This document shows positions 8,527 through 17,540 of a stretch of DNA of 64,000 nucleotides, one piece after another. Each line of letters starts with the position of its first letter. Position 1 is the stretch's first letter. Both the position numbers and the translations under genes were made by a program. The DNA comes from Williamsia faeni (GTDB lineage: Bacteria > Actinomycetota > Actinomycetes > Mycobacteriales > Mycobacteriaceae). The notes under the pieces are model-generated. The model worked only from the letters and a program-made list of their open reading frames with translations. It made no database searches and was not told the DNA's origin. Location of the stretch: assembly GCA_003202005.1 (NCBI GenBank), contig QJJF01000013.1, forward strand, positions 1-64,000, written 5' to 3'.

Positions 8527-9144
8527 ATGATGGTGGTCCCGGACTTCGCCACCACTGATCAGCTGGTCGACGCGGCGCGGTTGGTGAATCAGGAACGCCT
8601 GCAAGCTCGGACTCGAGATCTGCCGTACCGGCTCGTGGTCCTCGGTACCGACACCACTGACCTCGTCAAACACGCCGGCGGCCTGCTGTTCGACCACATC
8701 ATGGCCGGCTGGTGTGTCACCGTCCTGGTTCCACCCGAGGCCGATCCACGTCCACTGCAGATACTCGGCACCCGGGTGTTCGACCTGAATACGGCCCTCG
8801 CGATGGACCTCATGCCCGCACTCGCATCGCGGCGCCGCAGCCCGTGGCCGCACAAGGTGGTGCTCGCAGGTGACCTGTGCGCCCGCGACGACCGGCTACA
8901 CGATGCTGTTCGGCACTCGTTCGACCACGGTGACACCAACACCATGCTGTGGGGTCCGCAGCGGCACTCAGTCAACGACAACGACGTCGTACCCGTCGAA
9001 CATCAGCTCAGCAGAGCTGCTCGCGCATTCAAATCGCACGCCCTCGCTGCAACGTCGGCCACTGTCGCAGACGTCGCCCCCGTCGAGTACTTCACGGGCA
9101 ACACGGTGCGCACCTCGGCGCCGCCGGCTCTTCACCTCACCTGA
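8527..9144 (+). CDS. uncharacterised protein, paralogue B of a three-copy family
   Basis: A protein of about 205 residues with the same core as the proteins at 3847-4410 and 9220-9723: PYRLVVLG, KHAGGLLFDHIMAGWCVTV, LQILGTRVFDL, AGDLCARDDR, MLWG and AARAFKSHALAA. The start is uncertain. The open frame begins at 8446, but alignment with paralogue A favours the ATG at 8527. It has a longer C-terminal tail than paralogue C. It follows the TetR gene at 7736 on the same strand after about 0.2 kb in which I see nothing else. No function is recognised. Confidence 0.7.
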   Translation: MMVVPDFATTDQLVDAARLVNQERLQARTRDLPYRLVVLGTDTTDLVKHAGGLLFDHIMAGWCVTVLVPPEADPRPLQILGTRVFDLNTALAMDLMPALASRRRSPWPHKVVLAGDLCARDDRLHDAVRHSFDHGDTNTMLWGPQRHSVNDNDVVPVEHQLSRAARAFKSHALAATSATVADVAPVEYFTGNTVRTSAPPALHLT

Positions 9145-9168
9145 TCAGCCCTAGACCAACGGAAACAA

Positions 9169-9200
9169 CTGTGCCCCAACACTATTGCGCTGGGGAACAG
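9169..9200. terminator. hairpin between convergent genes
   Basis: CTGTGCCCCA pairs with TGGGGAACAG (9 of 10 positions) around a 12-base loop, in the 75-bp gap between the convergent paralogues B and C. It is probably a bidirectional terminator. Confidence 0.45.
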
Positions 9201-9219
9201 ATGAAGTTCGATGCGGATG

Positions 9220-9723
9220 TCAGGCCGGAACGAGGTCTGAGAGACCGTCCCACGACTTCGACCTGCTGCAACGGAACACCTCGGCGAGACCAGCGGAGTC
9301 GGTGGGCAACGAAGCTGCTGCAAGTGCCTGCGCCTTGAAGGCCCGGGCAGCCACGCTGAGGCGGTGCCGCACCATTCCGATCCGGCTGTCGAGCTCATCC
9401 GGCAGGCTGTCGCCCCAGAGGGTCACCTCGGTTTCACCTTCCCCCAGGATCCGCTGCACTCCCTCGCGCACCCGATCGTCGCGCTCGTACAGCGATCCTG
9501 CGGTAACCACCGCCTGCGGGTGGAAACCGAATCCACGCCACTCGAATCCCGACTCGAAGTCGACTGTTTGCGCACCGAGAATCTGCAGGGCTCGAGCGGT
9601 CGGATCGTCCTGCACGAGCACCGTGACGTCCCAGCCGGCCATGCCGCGGTCGAACACCAGGCCGCCGGCGTATTTGATGACTTCGTTCGCCGTGGGGGCG
9701 ACAACCACCAAGCGGTACCTCAT
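9220..9723 (-). CDS. uncharacterised protein, paralogue C of a three-copy family
   Basis: A 167-residue protein, the shortest of the family. It begins directly with the conserved strand MRYRLVVVAP, followed by KYAGGLVFDRGMAGWDVTV, RALQILGAQTVDF, AGSLYERDDR, LWGD and SVAARAFKAQALAA. The ATG at 9723 overlaps the TGA of the upstream TetR gene as ATGA, so the two are translationally coupled. A longer open frame to 9813 would only overlap the TetR gene. Coupling to a regulator suggests a signalling or sensing role, which is inference. Confidence 0.75.
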   Translation of the reverse strand: MRYRLVVVAPTANEVIKYAGGLVFDRGMAGWDVTVLVQDDPTARALQILGAQTVDFESGFEWRGFGFHPQAVVTAGSLYERDDRVREGVQRILGEGETEVTLWGDSLPDELDSRIGMVRHRLSVAARAFKAQALAAASLPTDSAGLAEVFRCSRSKSWDGLSDLVPA

Positions 9724-10325
9724 GAGTTCGTCATCGGTGCGAAGTCCTTCGCCAGCGACCTTGCGTACTCCCTGAACACGTCCGTGAGAGGAATTGATTG
9801 ATCCAGCAGCCATGATGTTTCCATCCCGTTGAGAAAGGCGACTATTTCGACGGCCTTCAAATCCGCATCGAAGTCCGAACGGTATCTGCCATCGACCTGC
9901 CCGCGCCGGATACCAGCGGCAACGGTGTCAATTGATGCGTGATACCTGGCCAGCAGGCGATCATGCAGCGGCGCATCGGGTTCGAGGTTCTCCATCTGGA
10001 GAACCGCGAACGTACCGACAAGTTCCGGTGATCGTTCGAATCGCTCGGCGACCTTCACGATCCCTTCCAACAGATCGCCCTGGCGATCCGCATGTTGGTC
10101 GTCGTCCGCATCTCGCATTTCGAGTACCGCATGCAAAAGCTGTGCTTTGGACTCGAAATGGTGGAGCAGACCGGCGGAGGTGACACCGGCTTCGGAAGCG
10201 ATCTGCGACAGAGTCGTATTGCGCCAGCCGTTACGGGTGAGCAACCGTTGAGCGACGTCGAGAATCTGTCGCTTGCGCTCCTCGCCTTTGACGAGGAGAG
10301 CTTCGTACGGCCGTTCGCTTGCCAC
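9720..10325 (-). CDS. TetR/AcrR family transcriptional regulator
   Basis: A 201-residue TetR protein with HTH TTLSQIASEAGVTSAGLLHHF (about residues 37-57). The start is a GTG at 10325 with GAAGGAG five bases upstream. It is coupled to paralogue C by ATGA. Upstream, at about 10335-10373, there are several GGTT/AACC elements, including CCAAC and GTTGG in inverted order, which may be its own operator. It belongs to neither neighbouring enzyme operon by strand coupling, so its targets are unclear. Confidence 0.9.
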   Translation of the reverse strand: MASERPYEALLVKGEERKRQILDVAQRLLTRNGWRNTTLSQIASEAGVTSAGLLHHFESKAQLLHAVLEMRDADDDQHADRQGDLLEGIVKVAERFERSPELVGTFAVLQMENLEPDAPLHDRLLARYHASIDTVAAGIRRGQVDGRYRSDFDADLKAVEIVAFLNGMETSWLLDQSIPLTDVFREYARSLAKDFAPMTNS

Positions 10326-10418
10326 TGATCTCCTTCAACCGATCAACCAACTGAACCGATAGTAGGTTGGATTCTCCGCTGTGACAAGTGTCTCCCCGAA
10401 ATTCAGGTGGGGCTCAGG

Positions 10419-11567
10419 TCACAAGCCGAGTGATTTGGCGATGATCACCTTCATGACTTCGCTGGTACCTGCGTAAATGCGAGCCACACGGGCGTCGACG
10501 TAGAGCCTCGCGATCGGGTACTCGGCCATGTAGCCGTAGCCGCCGAACAGCTGCAGGCACCGGTCGACGACCCGCGCCTGGACCTCGGTGCAGAAGAGTT
10601 TCACCCGCGCGGCGTCCGGACCCGACAGCTCGTCGTCCACCAGATCCAGCACGGCCCGGTCGACCATCGCCTGTCCGGCTTCGACCTCGGCCGACATGGC
10701 CGCGAGTTCGAACTTCGTGTTCTGGAACGACGCGACGGGCGTACCGAACGCTTTGCGTTCTTTCACGTAGTCGACGGTGGTGGCAATGGCCGCCCGCGCC
10801 TGGGCGATCGAGCCGACCGCGACCGTGATGCGTTCCTGGGCGAGGTTCCGGCCGAGGTATCCGAATGCCTTGCCTTCCTCACCGAGCAGGTTCGACACCG
10901 GTACCCGGACGTTGTCGAACGACAATTCGACGGTGTCCTGGACTTTGCAACCCATCTTGTCGAGCACACGGCCGCGCTCGAAACCGGGCATCCCGTTCTC
11001 GACCACCAGCAGCGACAGCCCGCCGCGACGGTTGTCGGGGTCGGTGGACGTCCGGGCGAGCACGATCACCAGGTCGGCGAGCAATCCGCCGGTGATGAAT
11101 GTCTTGGCGCCGTTCAGCACGTATTCGTCGCCCTCGAGGACGGCGTTGGTGCTGACGCCGGCGAGGTCAGAACCGGTGCCGGGTTCGGTCATCGCGATTG
11201 CCGACAGCAAGGTGCCCTTGGCGAGGCCGGGGAACCAACGGCCGCGCTGCTCTTCGTTGGCGTACTCGAGGAAGTACGGCAGGATGACGTCGAGCTGCGT
11301 CCGGACGGTGCTCAGGGTAACCAGAGCGCGTGCCGCCTCCTCCTGGAGGATGACGTTGTAGCGGTAGTCGCGCAGGCCGGCGCCGCCGAACTCTTCGGGG
11401 ATGGCGATCCCCAGCATGCCCAGCGAACCGAGCTCGGCGAAGATCTCGCGCGGCATCTGCCCGACCTTCTCCCAGGCCGCATAATCCGGAACGATGCGCT
11501 TGCTGATGAAATCGCGGGCCAGGGCCCGGAATTCCTCATGGTCTTCGGTGAATACTTCGCGCCTCAT
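10419..11567 (-). CDS. acyl-CoA dehydrogenase
   Basis: A 382-residue ACAD with the standard three-part layout. The FAD/substrate motifs are AMTEPGTGSDLAG and TFITGG, and the C-terminal segment is IYAGTSEVMKVIIAKSLGL. The position that is Glu in medium-chain ACADs (YEGT) is Ala here, so the catalytic base may lie elsewhere, as in isovaleryl/long-chain types. The start at 11567 has GAGAGAGG upstream; the longer frame to 11633 overlaps the thiolase gene. Last gene of the six-gene operon from 16725. Confidence 0.9.
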   Translation of the reverse strand: MRREVFTEDHEEFRALARDFISKRIVPDYAAWEKVGQMPREIFAELGSLGMLGIAIPEEFGGAGLRDYRYNVILQEEAARALVTLSTVRTQLDVILPYFLEYANEEQRGRWFPGLAKGTLLSAIAMTEPGTGSDLAGVSTNAVLEGDEYVLNGAKTFITGGLLADLVIVLARTSTDPDNRRGGLSLLVVENGMPGFERGRVLDKMGCKVQDTVELSFDNVRVPVSNLLGEEGKAFGYLGRNLAQERITVAVGSIAQARAAIATTVDYVKERKAFGTPVASFQNTKFELAAMSAEVEAGQAMVDRAVLDLVDDELSGPDAARVKLFCTEVQARVVDRCLQLFGGYGYMAEYPIARLYVDARVARIYAGTSEVMKVIIAKSLGL

Positions 11568-11581
11568 GTTCAATACCTCTC

Positions 11582-12727
11582 TCAGGAAACCAGTTCGACC
11601 AGCGTGGCGTTGGCAGTGCCGCCGCCCTCGCACATGGTCTGCAGTCCGTACCGAATTCCGTTGTCGCGCATGTGGTTGATCATGCGGGTCATCAGCACCG
11701 CGCCCGAGCCTCCGAGCGGATGGCCCAGAGCGATCGCGCCACCCAACGGGTTGAGCAGGGCCGGATCGGCACCTGTCTCCGCTAGCCAGGCCATCGGGAC
11801 CGGCGCGAAGGCCTCGTTCACCTCGAACACCCCGACCTCGGACAGCTTCACGCCGGCCTTGGCGAGCACCTTGGCAGTTGCCGGGATCGGACCGGTGAGC
11901 ATGAGGACCGGGTCGTCGCCGACCACAGCACCCGCGGTGTAGCGCACCAACGGCTTGAGCCCGAGCTCTTTTGCCCGTTCCGGGGTCATCACCAGCAGGG
12001 CGGCTGCGCCATCGGAGATCTGCGAGGAGTTGCCGGCGTGGATCACACCGTCTTCGGCGAAAGCGGGCTTGAGGTTTGCGAGCTTTTCGACCGTGCTCCC
12101 CCGGCGGATACCTTCATCGGCGGTGACCACGCCGTCTTCGGTCTCGACGGCGACGATCTGGGATTCGAATGCACCGGCGTCCTGTGCAATGGCGGCCCGC
12201 TCGTGCGACAGCACGGAGAACTCGTCGACCGCAGTCCGGTCGTAGCCCCACTTCTGCGCGATCTTCTCGGCCGAGATTCCCTGGTTGAAGGCGAAACCTT
12301 CATAGCGGCCAAGCGCTTTGGGCCCGTACGGTGCACCGGTGGACCGAGCCGCGCCCAGTGGCACCCGACTCATCACCTCGACGCCACCGGCGACAACCAC
12401 ATCCTGCTGACCCGACATGACGGCCTGCACTGCGAAGTCCAGTGCCTGCTGGCTCGATCCGCAGGCACGGTTGATCGTGACACCGGGGATGGATTCGGGC
12501 CACCCCGCGGCGAGCACCGAGTACCGACCGACGTTGCTGGACTGGTCGCCGACCTGCGAAACACAGCCCCACACAACATCATCGATGATCTCGGGGTTGA
12601 CACCGCTGCGCTCGACCAGCGCGTTCAGTACATGCGCCGACAGGTCAACAGGGTGGACACCTGCCAATCCGCCGTTCCGCTTTCCGACTGGCGTACGAAC
12701 AGCCTCGACGATTACAACTTCGCGCAT
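11582..12727 (-). CDS. thiolase family protein (acetyl-CoA acyltransferase)
   Basis: A 381-residue thiolase. The nucleophilic cysteine is in NRACGSSQQAL (about residue 89). The second-half motifs NEAFAPVPMAW, GHPLGGSG and MCEGGGTANA supply the catalytic His and Cys. It should carry out the final thiolytic cleavage in the operon. Its ATG directly abuts the stop of the hydratase gene, so the two are co-translated. Confidence 0.92.
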   Translation of the reverse strand: MREVVIVEAVRTPVGKRNGGLAGVHPVDLSAHVLNALVERSGVNPEIIDDVVWGCVSQVGDQSSNVGRYSVLAAGWPESIPGVTINRACGSSQQALDFAVQAVMSGQQDVVVAGGVEVMSRVPLGAARSTGAPYGPKALGRYEGFAFNQGISAEKIAQKWGYDRTAVDEFSVLSHERAAIAQDAGAFESQIVAVETEDGVVTADEGIRRGSTVEKLANLKPAFAEDGVIHAGNSSQISDGAAALLVMTPERAKELGLKPLVRYTAGAVVGDDPVLMLTGPIPATAKVLAKAGVKLSEVGVFEVNEAFAPVPMAWLAETGADPALLNPLGGAIALGHPLGGSGAVLMTRMINHMRDNGIRYGLQTMCEGGGTANATLVELVS

Positions 12728-13546
12728 CTACTTCTCCACTTCGGTGTTCTCTGATGTTGGCCTGGGCACAGCCCATCGGCCGGTGAATTCGGGGGTACGC
12801 CGCCCAGTGAAGGCAGCAAACGCCTCCTGAGCATCGCCGGTCGCAAAATTGGCCGCCTGTGCCCGGGCCTCGTTGGCAAGGGCGTCGTGCAGCGTGCGAT
12901 CGGCTCCCTCGTTGAGCAATGCCTTGGTCTGCGCCAACGCAATCGGCGGTCCGGACGCAAGGCGGCCGGTGAGCTCATCGACGAATCCGTCGATCTCATC
13001 GGCGGCAACAACCCAGGTGACGAGATTGAGTTTGTGCGCCTGGTCGGCATCGATCGTCTCGGCGAGCATCGTCAGCCGTTTGGCCTGTTGCAGGCCAACA
13101 AGTCTCGGAAGGAGCCAGGATCCACCGAGATCCATCGACAGACCGCGCTTGACAAATATCTGCGAAAACGAGGATCCGGGTGTGGCGACCACGAAATCGC
13201 AACCGAGCGCCAGATTCCAGCCTGCGCCCACGGCGACACCATCCACTTTTGCAATGGTCGGTATCGGAAGGTTGTGCAGCAGTTCGGCAACCGCGGTCAG
13301 GTTCCGCAACTTGTACGTCGGATGAGTGGGGTCCGGGGTGGCGATGTCGGCACCGGAGCAGAATGCGCCGCCGGAACCGGCGAGGACCAGCGCCCGCACG
13401 CTGCGATCGTCGCCCGCGGCGATGAGCGCATCACGCAGGGCGATCCACAGTTCCCGACTGATCGCATTCTTGCGGTGCGGTCGATTCAGCGTGAGAGTAC
13501 GAACTCCCTCGCGATCAGCGCACAGCAGGATCGGCTCAGCGTTCAT
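12728..13546 (-). CDS. enoyl-CoA hydratase/isomerase family protein
   Basis: A 272-residue crotonase homologue with NRPHRKNAI, the oxyanion segment GAFCSGADIAT (about residues 62-72) and VDGVAVGAGWNLALGCD. The start at 13546 (MNAEPILL) overlaps the end of the CoA-transferase gene by 11 bases; the open frame to 13744 lies wholly inside that gene. It probably hydrates the enoyl-CoA made by the operon's dehydrogenases. Confidence 0.88.
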   Translation of the reverse strand: MNAEPILLCADREGVRTLTLNRPHRKNAISRELWIALRDALIAAGDDRSVRALVLAGSGGAFCSGADIATPDPTHPTYKLRNLTAVAELLHNLPIPTIAKVDGVAVGAGWNLALGCDFVVATPGSSFSQIFVKRGLSMDLGGSWLLPRLVGLQQAKRLTMLAETIDADQAHKLNLVTWVVAADEIDGFVDELTGRLASGPPIALAQTKALLNEGADRTLHDALANEARAQAANFATGDAQEAFAAFTGRRTPEFTGRWAVPRPTSENTEVEK

Positions 13547-14780
13547 ACGCCGGACCAACCGCACCCTGTACCCGCAGGTCGGCGAGTTCGCTTTCGTCGA
13601 TGCCGACTTCGGCCAGGATCTTCTCGGTGTGCTCGCCGAGCCCCGGTACCGGGCCCATCGGTGGATCGAAGTCCGAGATGATCGGCGGCGGAAGCAATGC
13701 CGGGATCGGTCCGTTCGGTGTATCGATGTCACGCCATCGGTCACGCTCGGATAGCTGCGGGTGTGCGATCACCTCACTGGGCAGGTTGTATCGCGCGTTA
13801 CCGATGCCCGCATCGTCCGCAATGCGCTGGATCTCGGCGAGATCGTGTTCCGCGCACCAGGCGCCGACGGCCTCCTGGAGTACATCCCGGTTGGCCACCC
13901 GGCCACTGTTGTTCGCGAAGCGGGCATCGTCGGCCAGGTCATCGCGCTTGATGATTTCCCGGGCCAGACGCTGCCATTCACTGTCATTGGTGGTACCAAG
14001 GACCACTGTTTGGCCGTCCGCGGTGGGGTACGAACCGTACGGCGCCACCGCCGGCGAACTCATGCCCAACGGCTGCTGATCGACACCCGAATGGCGGGTG
14101 TAGTTCAGCTGATAGCCCATCACCTCGGCCGCGGTGTCGAACAGGCTCACCTTGACCTCGGCTGACCCCTTGCCCTGTGCGATACGTCGATCCCGCGAGT
14201 ACAGCAGCGAGATGATCGACAATGCCGCGTAGAGCCCCGAAGAGACATCTGCCACCGGCGGACCGGGTTTGGCCGGCTGACCCGGGAATCCGGTCACGGC
14301 GCAGACGCCGGCCTCGGCTTGTATGAGCAGGTCATACGCCCGCTTGTGCGACAACGGTCCACCGGTGCCGTAGCCGTCGATTTCCACGGCGATCAGGTTC
14401 GGGTGCCGCTGTGCAAGCTCGTCCCCCGACAGGCCGAGCCGGGCAGTTGCCCCCGGTGCCAGGTTCGACACCAGCGCATCGGCCTCGTCGAGAAGCCGGT
14501 GCAGAAGGTCGATCCCGGCCGGTGACTTCAGATCGAGTGTCACGGACTCCTTGCCCCGGTTGGCCCACACGAAGTGCGCGGCCTGCCCTTTCACCACATC
14601 GTCGTAGTGCCGGGCGAAGTCGCCGCCTTTCGGATTCTCGACCTTGATGACCCGGGCCCCGAAATCAGCGAGGGTCCGGGTGCACATGGGAGCCGAGATG
14701 GCCTGCTCGAGAGTCACGACCGTGACTCCCGCCAGCGGGCCTGCCTGCGTGTTGTTGTCCGAAAGGTCGGCGTCTGTCAT
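13536..14780 (-). CDS. CaiB/BaiF (class III) CoA-transferase
   Basis: A 414-residue family III CoA-transferase. It has the N-terminal LAGVTVVTLEQAISAP, DFGARVIKVE, NRGKESVTLDLK, and the segment PVADVSSGLYAALS holding the likely catalytic Asp. It would activate the operon's acid substrate by moving CoA from another thioester. The start is either ATG 14780 or GTG 14783; both overlap the SDR stop. A second family member is at 62289. Confidence 0.9.
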   Translation of the reverse strand: MTDADLSDNNTQAGPLAGVTVVTLEQAISAPMCTRTLADFGARVIKVENPKGGDFARHYDDVVKGQAAHFVWANRGKESVTLDLKSPAGIDLLHRLLDEADALVSNLAPGATARLGLSGDELAQRHPNLIAVEIDGYGTGGPLSHKRAYDLLIQAEAGVCAVTGFPGQPAKPGPPVADVSSGLYAALSIISLLYSRDRRIAQGKGSAEVKVSLFDTAAEVMGYQLNYTRHSGVDQQPLGMSSPAVAPYGSYPTADGQTVVLGTTNDSEWQRLAREIIKRDDLADDARFANNSGRVANRDVLQEAVGAWCAEHDLAEIQRIADDAGIGNARYNLPSEVIAHPQLSERDRWRDIDTPNGPIPALLPPPIISDFDPPMGPVPGLGEHTEKILAEVGIDESELADLRVQGAVGPAYER

Positions 14781-15547
14781 CACATCACCATGCCGCCATC
14801 GACCGGCAACACCTGGCCGGTGACAAACGAGGAGGCATCTGACGCGAGGAACAGGAACGCTCCGGCGATCTCTTCGGGTTCTGCCCAGCGCCGCAACGGG
14901 ATTCGGTTGAGCATCGTCTCGGCGAACTTCTCGTCGGTGCGGATCGTCTTGGTCATGGGTGTCGCGGCCAGCGGGGCCAGCGCGTTGACGAGGATCTGCT
15001 TGCGAGCCAGTTCTCGGGCGAGCGACTTTGTCAGGCCGATGATTCCGGCCTTGGCTGCCGAGTAGTTGACCTGTCCCAACGTGCCGGTGATACCAGCCGA
15101 CGACGTCACGTTGATGATGCGTCCGGTGCCGTCCGTGGGGAGGTACTGCAAGGCGGCCTGCGAGCAGTTGAACGCACCCTTGAGGTGGATGTCGAGCATG
15201 CGCTGGAACGACTCTCCGGTGGTGTCCTTGAACATCGCCGGGGCGGTGACGCCCGCATTGTTGACGACGATGTGCAGGACCCCGTCGGCCAGTGCCGCGG
15301 CGCGCGAAGCAGCCGCGTCGGCCGCCTCCCGATCACTGACGTCGAGCTCGAAACCTTCTGCCTTGCCACCGGACTCGACGATGCGCTTGGCAACCAGGTT
15401 GGCCGCCTCACCGTTGATGTCGGTGACCAGGACTGCGGCACCGGCAGCCGCAAACGCCTCTGCCACAGCAGACCCGATGCCACCTGCGGCGCCGGTGACC
15501 AGGGCCGACCGTCCGGTCAGGTCGAACATTCCACTCTTGACACTCAT
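14780..15547 (-). CDS. SDR family oxidoreductase (3-hydroxyacyl-CoA dehydrogenase-like)
   Basis: A 255-residue classical SDR with TGAAGGIGSAVAE, NNAGVTAPAM, the catalytic Ser in NVTSSAGI, and NYSAAKAGIIGL. The C-terminus FVTGQVLPVDGGMVM is standard. Within an ACAD-hydratase-thiolase operon it is best explained as the hydroxyacyl-CoA dehydrogenase step. Its start overlaps the ACAD stop by one base. Confidence 0.9.
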   Translation of the reverse strand: MSVKSGMFDLTGRSALVTGAAGGIGSAVAEAFAAAGAAVLVTDINGEAANLVAKRIVESGGKAEGFELDVSDREAADAAASRAAALADGVLHIVVNNAGVTAPAMFKDTTGESFQRMLDIHLKGAFNCSQAALQYLPTDGTGRIINVTSSAGITGTLGQVNYSAAKAGIIGLTKSLARELARKQILVNALAPLAATPMTKTIRTDEKFAETMLNRIPLRRWAEPEEIAGAFLFLASDASSFVTGQVLPVDGGMVM

Positions 15548-16725
15548 CAGTAGCTCCTCGGCAATCCCAAAGTATGTGAACCCAGGAAGTTCAGAATCAT
15601 TTCCTGGCTGATCGGCGCGATCTTCATCAGTCGGGCCTCGCGGAAATAGCGCGAGACGTGATACTCCTCGGAGTAGCCCATGCCACCGTGCGTCTGCAAA
15701 GCCCGGTCGGCCGCATTGAATCCTGCTTCAGCACAAAGATACTTTGCGGTGTTGGCTTCACGACCACAGGGCTTGCCGTTGTCGTAGAGCCACGTTGCCT
15801 TGCGCAACACCAGTTCTGCGGCATCCAGGTGAGCGAGCGCATCGGCCAGCGGGAACTGAATACCCTGATTCATACCGATCGGCCGGTTGAAGACGACCCG
15901 CTCGTTACCGTATTTCACGGCCTTGTCCAGTGCCACGCGGCCGATACCGAGTGCCTCCGAGGCGATCAGCATGCGCTCCGGATTCAGGCCGTCGAGCAGG
16001 TACTTGAAGCCCTCACCCTCTTCGCCGACCCGATCCTCGATCGGGATCCGGAGATCGTCGATGAACAACTCGTTGGAGGTCACCGCATTTCGGCCCATCT
16101 TCGGGATCGGCCGGATCGTCACCTTGCTGCGATCGAGATCGGTGAGGAACAACGTCATGCCGTCGGTCTTCTTCTCGACGTCTTCGTACTTCGTGGTGCG
16201 GGTCAGCAGGAGGATCTTCTCCGACTCCATGGCCTTCGAGATCCACACCTTGCGACCGTTGACCACGTAGCTGTCGCCGTCACGCTTGGCGAAGGTGCTG
16301 ATTCGCGAAGTGTCCAGTCCGGCACCGGGTTCGGTGACACCGAAGCAGACGTGCAGGTCACCGTTGACGATGCGGGGCAGCGTACGGGCCTTCAACTCTT
16401 CGGACCCGTGCACGACCACCGGATGCATACCGAAGATCGAGAGGTGAATCGAGCTCGCGGCATTCATCGCACCACCGGAACGCGAGACGGCCTCGAGCAG
16501 GAGCGTGGCCTCGGTGATGCCGAGTCCGTGACCGCCGTACTCCTCCGGCATGGTCATGCCCAGCCAGCCACCGTCGGCGATCGCTTTATAGAATTCTTTC
16601 GGAAACTCGTGCGCGAGATCCTTTTCCATCCAATACTGGTCATCAAATCGACCAGCCAGCTCGGCTACGGACTTGCGGATCAATTCCTGATCCTCGGTCA
16701 AGTCGAAGTTCATTCCGGTGGACAC
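15547..16725 (-). CDS. acyl-CoA dehydrogenase
   Basis: A 392-residue ACAD with GVTEPGAGLDTSR, KVWISKA, and QTHGGMGYSEEYHVSRYFREARL in the last domain (seen in part as THGGMGYS). The C-terminus (LMKIAPISQEMILNFLGS) lacks the YEGT-type Glu. The GTG at 16725 is preferred because GGAAGG lies 8 bases upstream; an internal ATG at 16713 is the alternative. First gene of the operon, with a hairpin terminator of the preceding operon about 70 bases upstream. Confidence 0.9.
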   Translation of the reverse strand: MSTGMNFDLTEDQELIRKSVAELAGRFDDQYWMEKDLAHEFPKEFYKAIADGGWLGMTMPEEYGGHGLGITEATLLLEAVSRSGGAMNAASSIHLSIFGMHPVVVHGSEELKARTLPRIVNGDLHVCFGVTEPGAGLDTSRISTFAKRDGDSYVVNGRKVWISKAMESEKILLLTRTTKYEDVEKKTDGMTLFLTDLDRSKVTIRPIPKMGRNAVTSNELFIDDLRIPIEDRVGEEGEGFKYLLDGLNPERMLIASEALGIGRVALDKAVKYGNERVVFNRPIGMNQGIQFPLADALAHLDAAELVLRKATWLYDNGKPCGREANTAKYLCAEAGFNAADRALQTHGGMGYSEEYHVSRYFREARLMKIAPISQEMILNFLGSHTLGLPRSY

Positions 16726-16793
16726 AACGCATACCTTCCGATTCCATGTCGAGTCACCACGTCCGCAGGCGAACGCAGAAGAAGTCGTCCGTT

Positions 16794-16820
16794 GCGGGAG
16801 GCCGGATTGCGGCCTCCCGC
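16794..16820. terminator. hairpin terminator after the ABC transporter operon
   Basis: Perfect 10-bp stem GCGGGAGGCC/GGCCTCCCGC with a 7-base loop, just downstream (on the minus strand) of the stop at 16853. It separates the ABC operon from the ACAD operon. No long T run follows. Confidence 0.6.
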
Positions 16821-16852
16821 TACGAACGACATTTCAAGTACCTCTGGCCCGA

Positions 16853-17170
16853 TCAGTCAGACGCGGGCAGTGGCTTGGGGGCCTTGATGCTCAGCTCCGC
16901 GCCATCGATACTCAGCGTTCCGGTGCCTGCCGACGTGCAGAGCAGTTCGATCGAGTCGGCGGCATCAACATAGCGCTTCCCGAGAAGGGTTGCCGGAGCA
17001 CCACCGTCGCCGGCGATCTTCTCCGCGGTGGCAGCCGGGACCATCGGGGCACCACCACAGGTGAGTACCACGGAATCGCCGGCCGGAGCCTTCACCACTA
17101 CTACGCGCGTGGCACAACTGGTACTTGCCAGCTGGTCACCGGGGCGCAACGGCGTGCTTTGCTGAGTCAT
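16853..17170 (-). CDS. small protein of unknown function, ABC-operon 3' gene
   Basis: A 105-residue soluble protein with no recognised domain. It has two cysteines (STSCATRVVVV and VLTCGGAPMV) about 23 residues apart and a third in LLCTSAG, and ends with a proline-rich tail. The ATG at 17170 (MTQQSTPL) is favoured because AAGGA lies 8 bases upstream; ATG 17179 has the same sequence with no spacing. It overlaps the preceding membrane-protein gene by 35 bases. It may serve the transporter or the pathway. Confidence 0.65.
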   Translation of the reverse strand: MTQQSTPLRPGDQLASTSCATRVVVVKAPAGDSVVLTCGGAPMVPAATAEKIAGDGGAPATLLGKRYVDAADSIELLCTSAGTGTLSIDGAELSIKAPKPLPASD

Positions 17171-17540
17171 CGTGAACATCCTTAGAGACGAGAATTTTTT
17201 CGGTGGGAGACAGTTGGCTGGTGAGGTTGTTCAGGTCAAATGCCTGCCGTGCCAACCAGAATCGCAGGAAGTCTGTGAGCGAGTAGCGCAAGAACACAGC
17301 AGATCCGACGACGGCCAGTGAGATGCCGATGAGGGCGATGATAACCGCATCGCGCTGTTCGAGCGCACTCGAGGTGCCGTGCGACATGAAGTACGCGACA
17401 ATCGCCAGCACGGGGCCGATGACCATCAGTGCGAGACCGCCGCGCAGCCAGAGCTGCGACCGACCGGCCGAAGGATCGGAGATCTTCAGCTCGGACAGCT
17501 CACGGGTGAAGCGATCGGCGCGGGATTCGGGTGAGGTCAT
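17136..17540 (-). CDS. small membrane protein, two predicted TM segments
   Basis: A 134-residue protein with two hydrophobic segments, at about residues 33-52 (GGLALMVIGPVLAIVAYFM) and 67-86 (VIIALIGISLAVVGSAVFLR). A charged N-terminal region and a soluble C-terminal tail flank them. The family is not recognised. Its start overlaps the livF-like stop as ATGA, so it is translated with the transporter. It could be an accessory membrane subunit, but nothing in the sequence proves that. Confidence 0.7.
   Translation of the reverse strand: MTSPESRADRFTRELSELKISDPSAGRSQLWLRGGLALMVIGPVLAIVAYFMSHGTSSALEQRDAVIIALIGISLAVVGSAVFLRYSLTDFLRFWLARQAFDLNNLTSQLSPTEKILVSKDVHDDSAKHAVAPR

Noticed and set aside
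15658-16887. 409-codon + frame opposite the ACAD gene
   Set aside because: The opposite strand encodes a clear ACAD with conserved motifs; the + product has no recognisable sequence.
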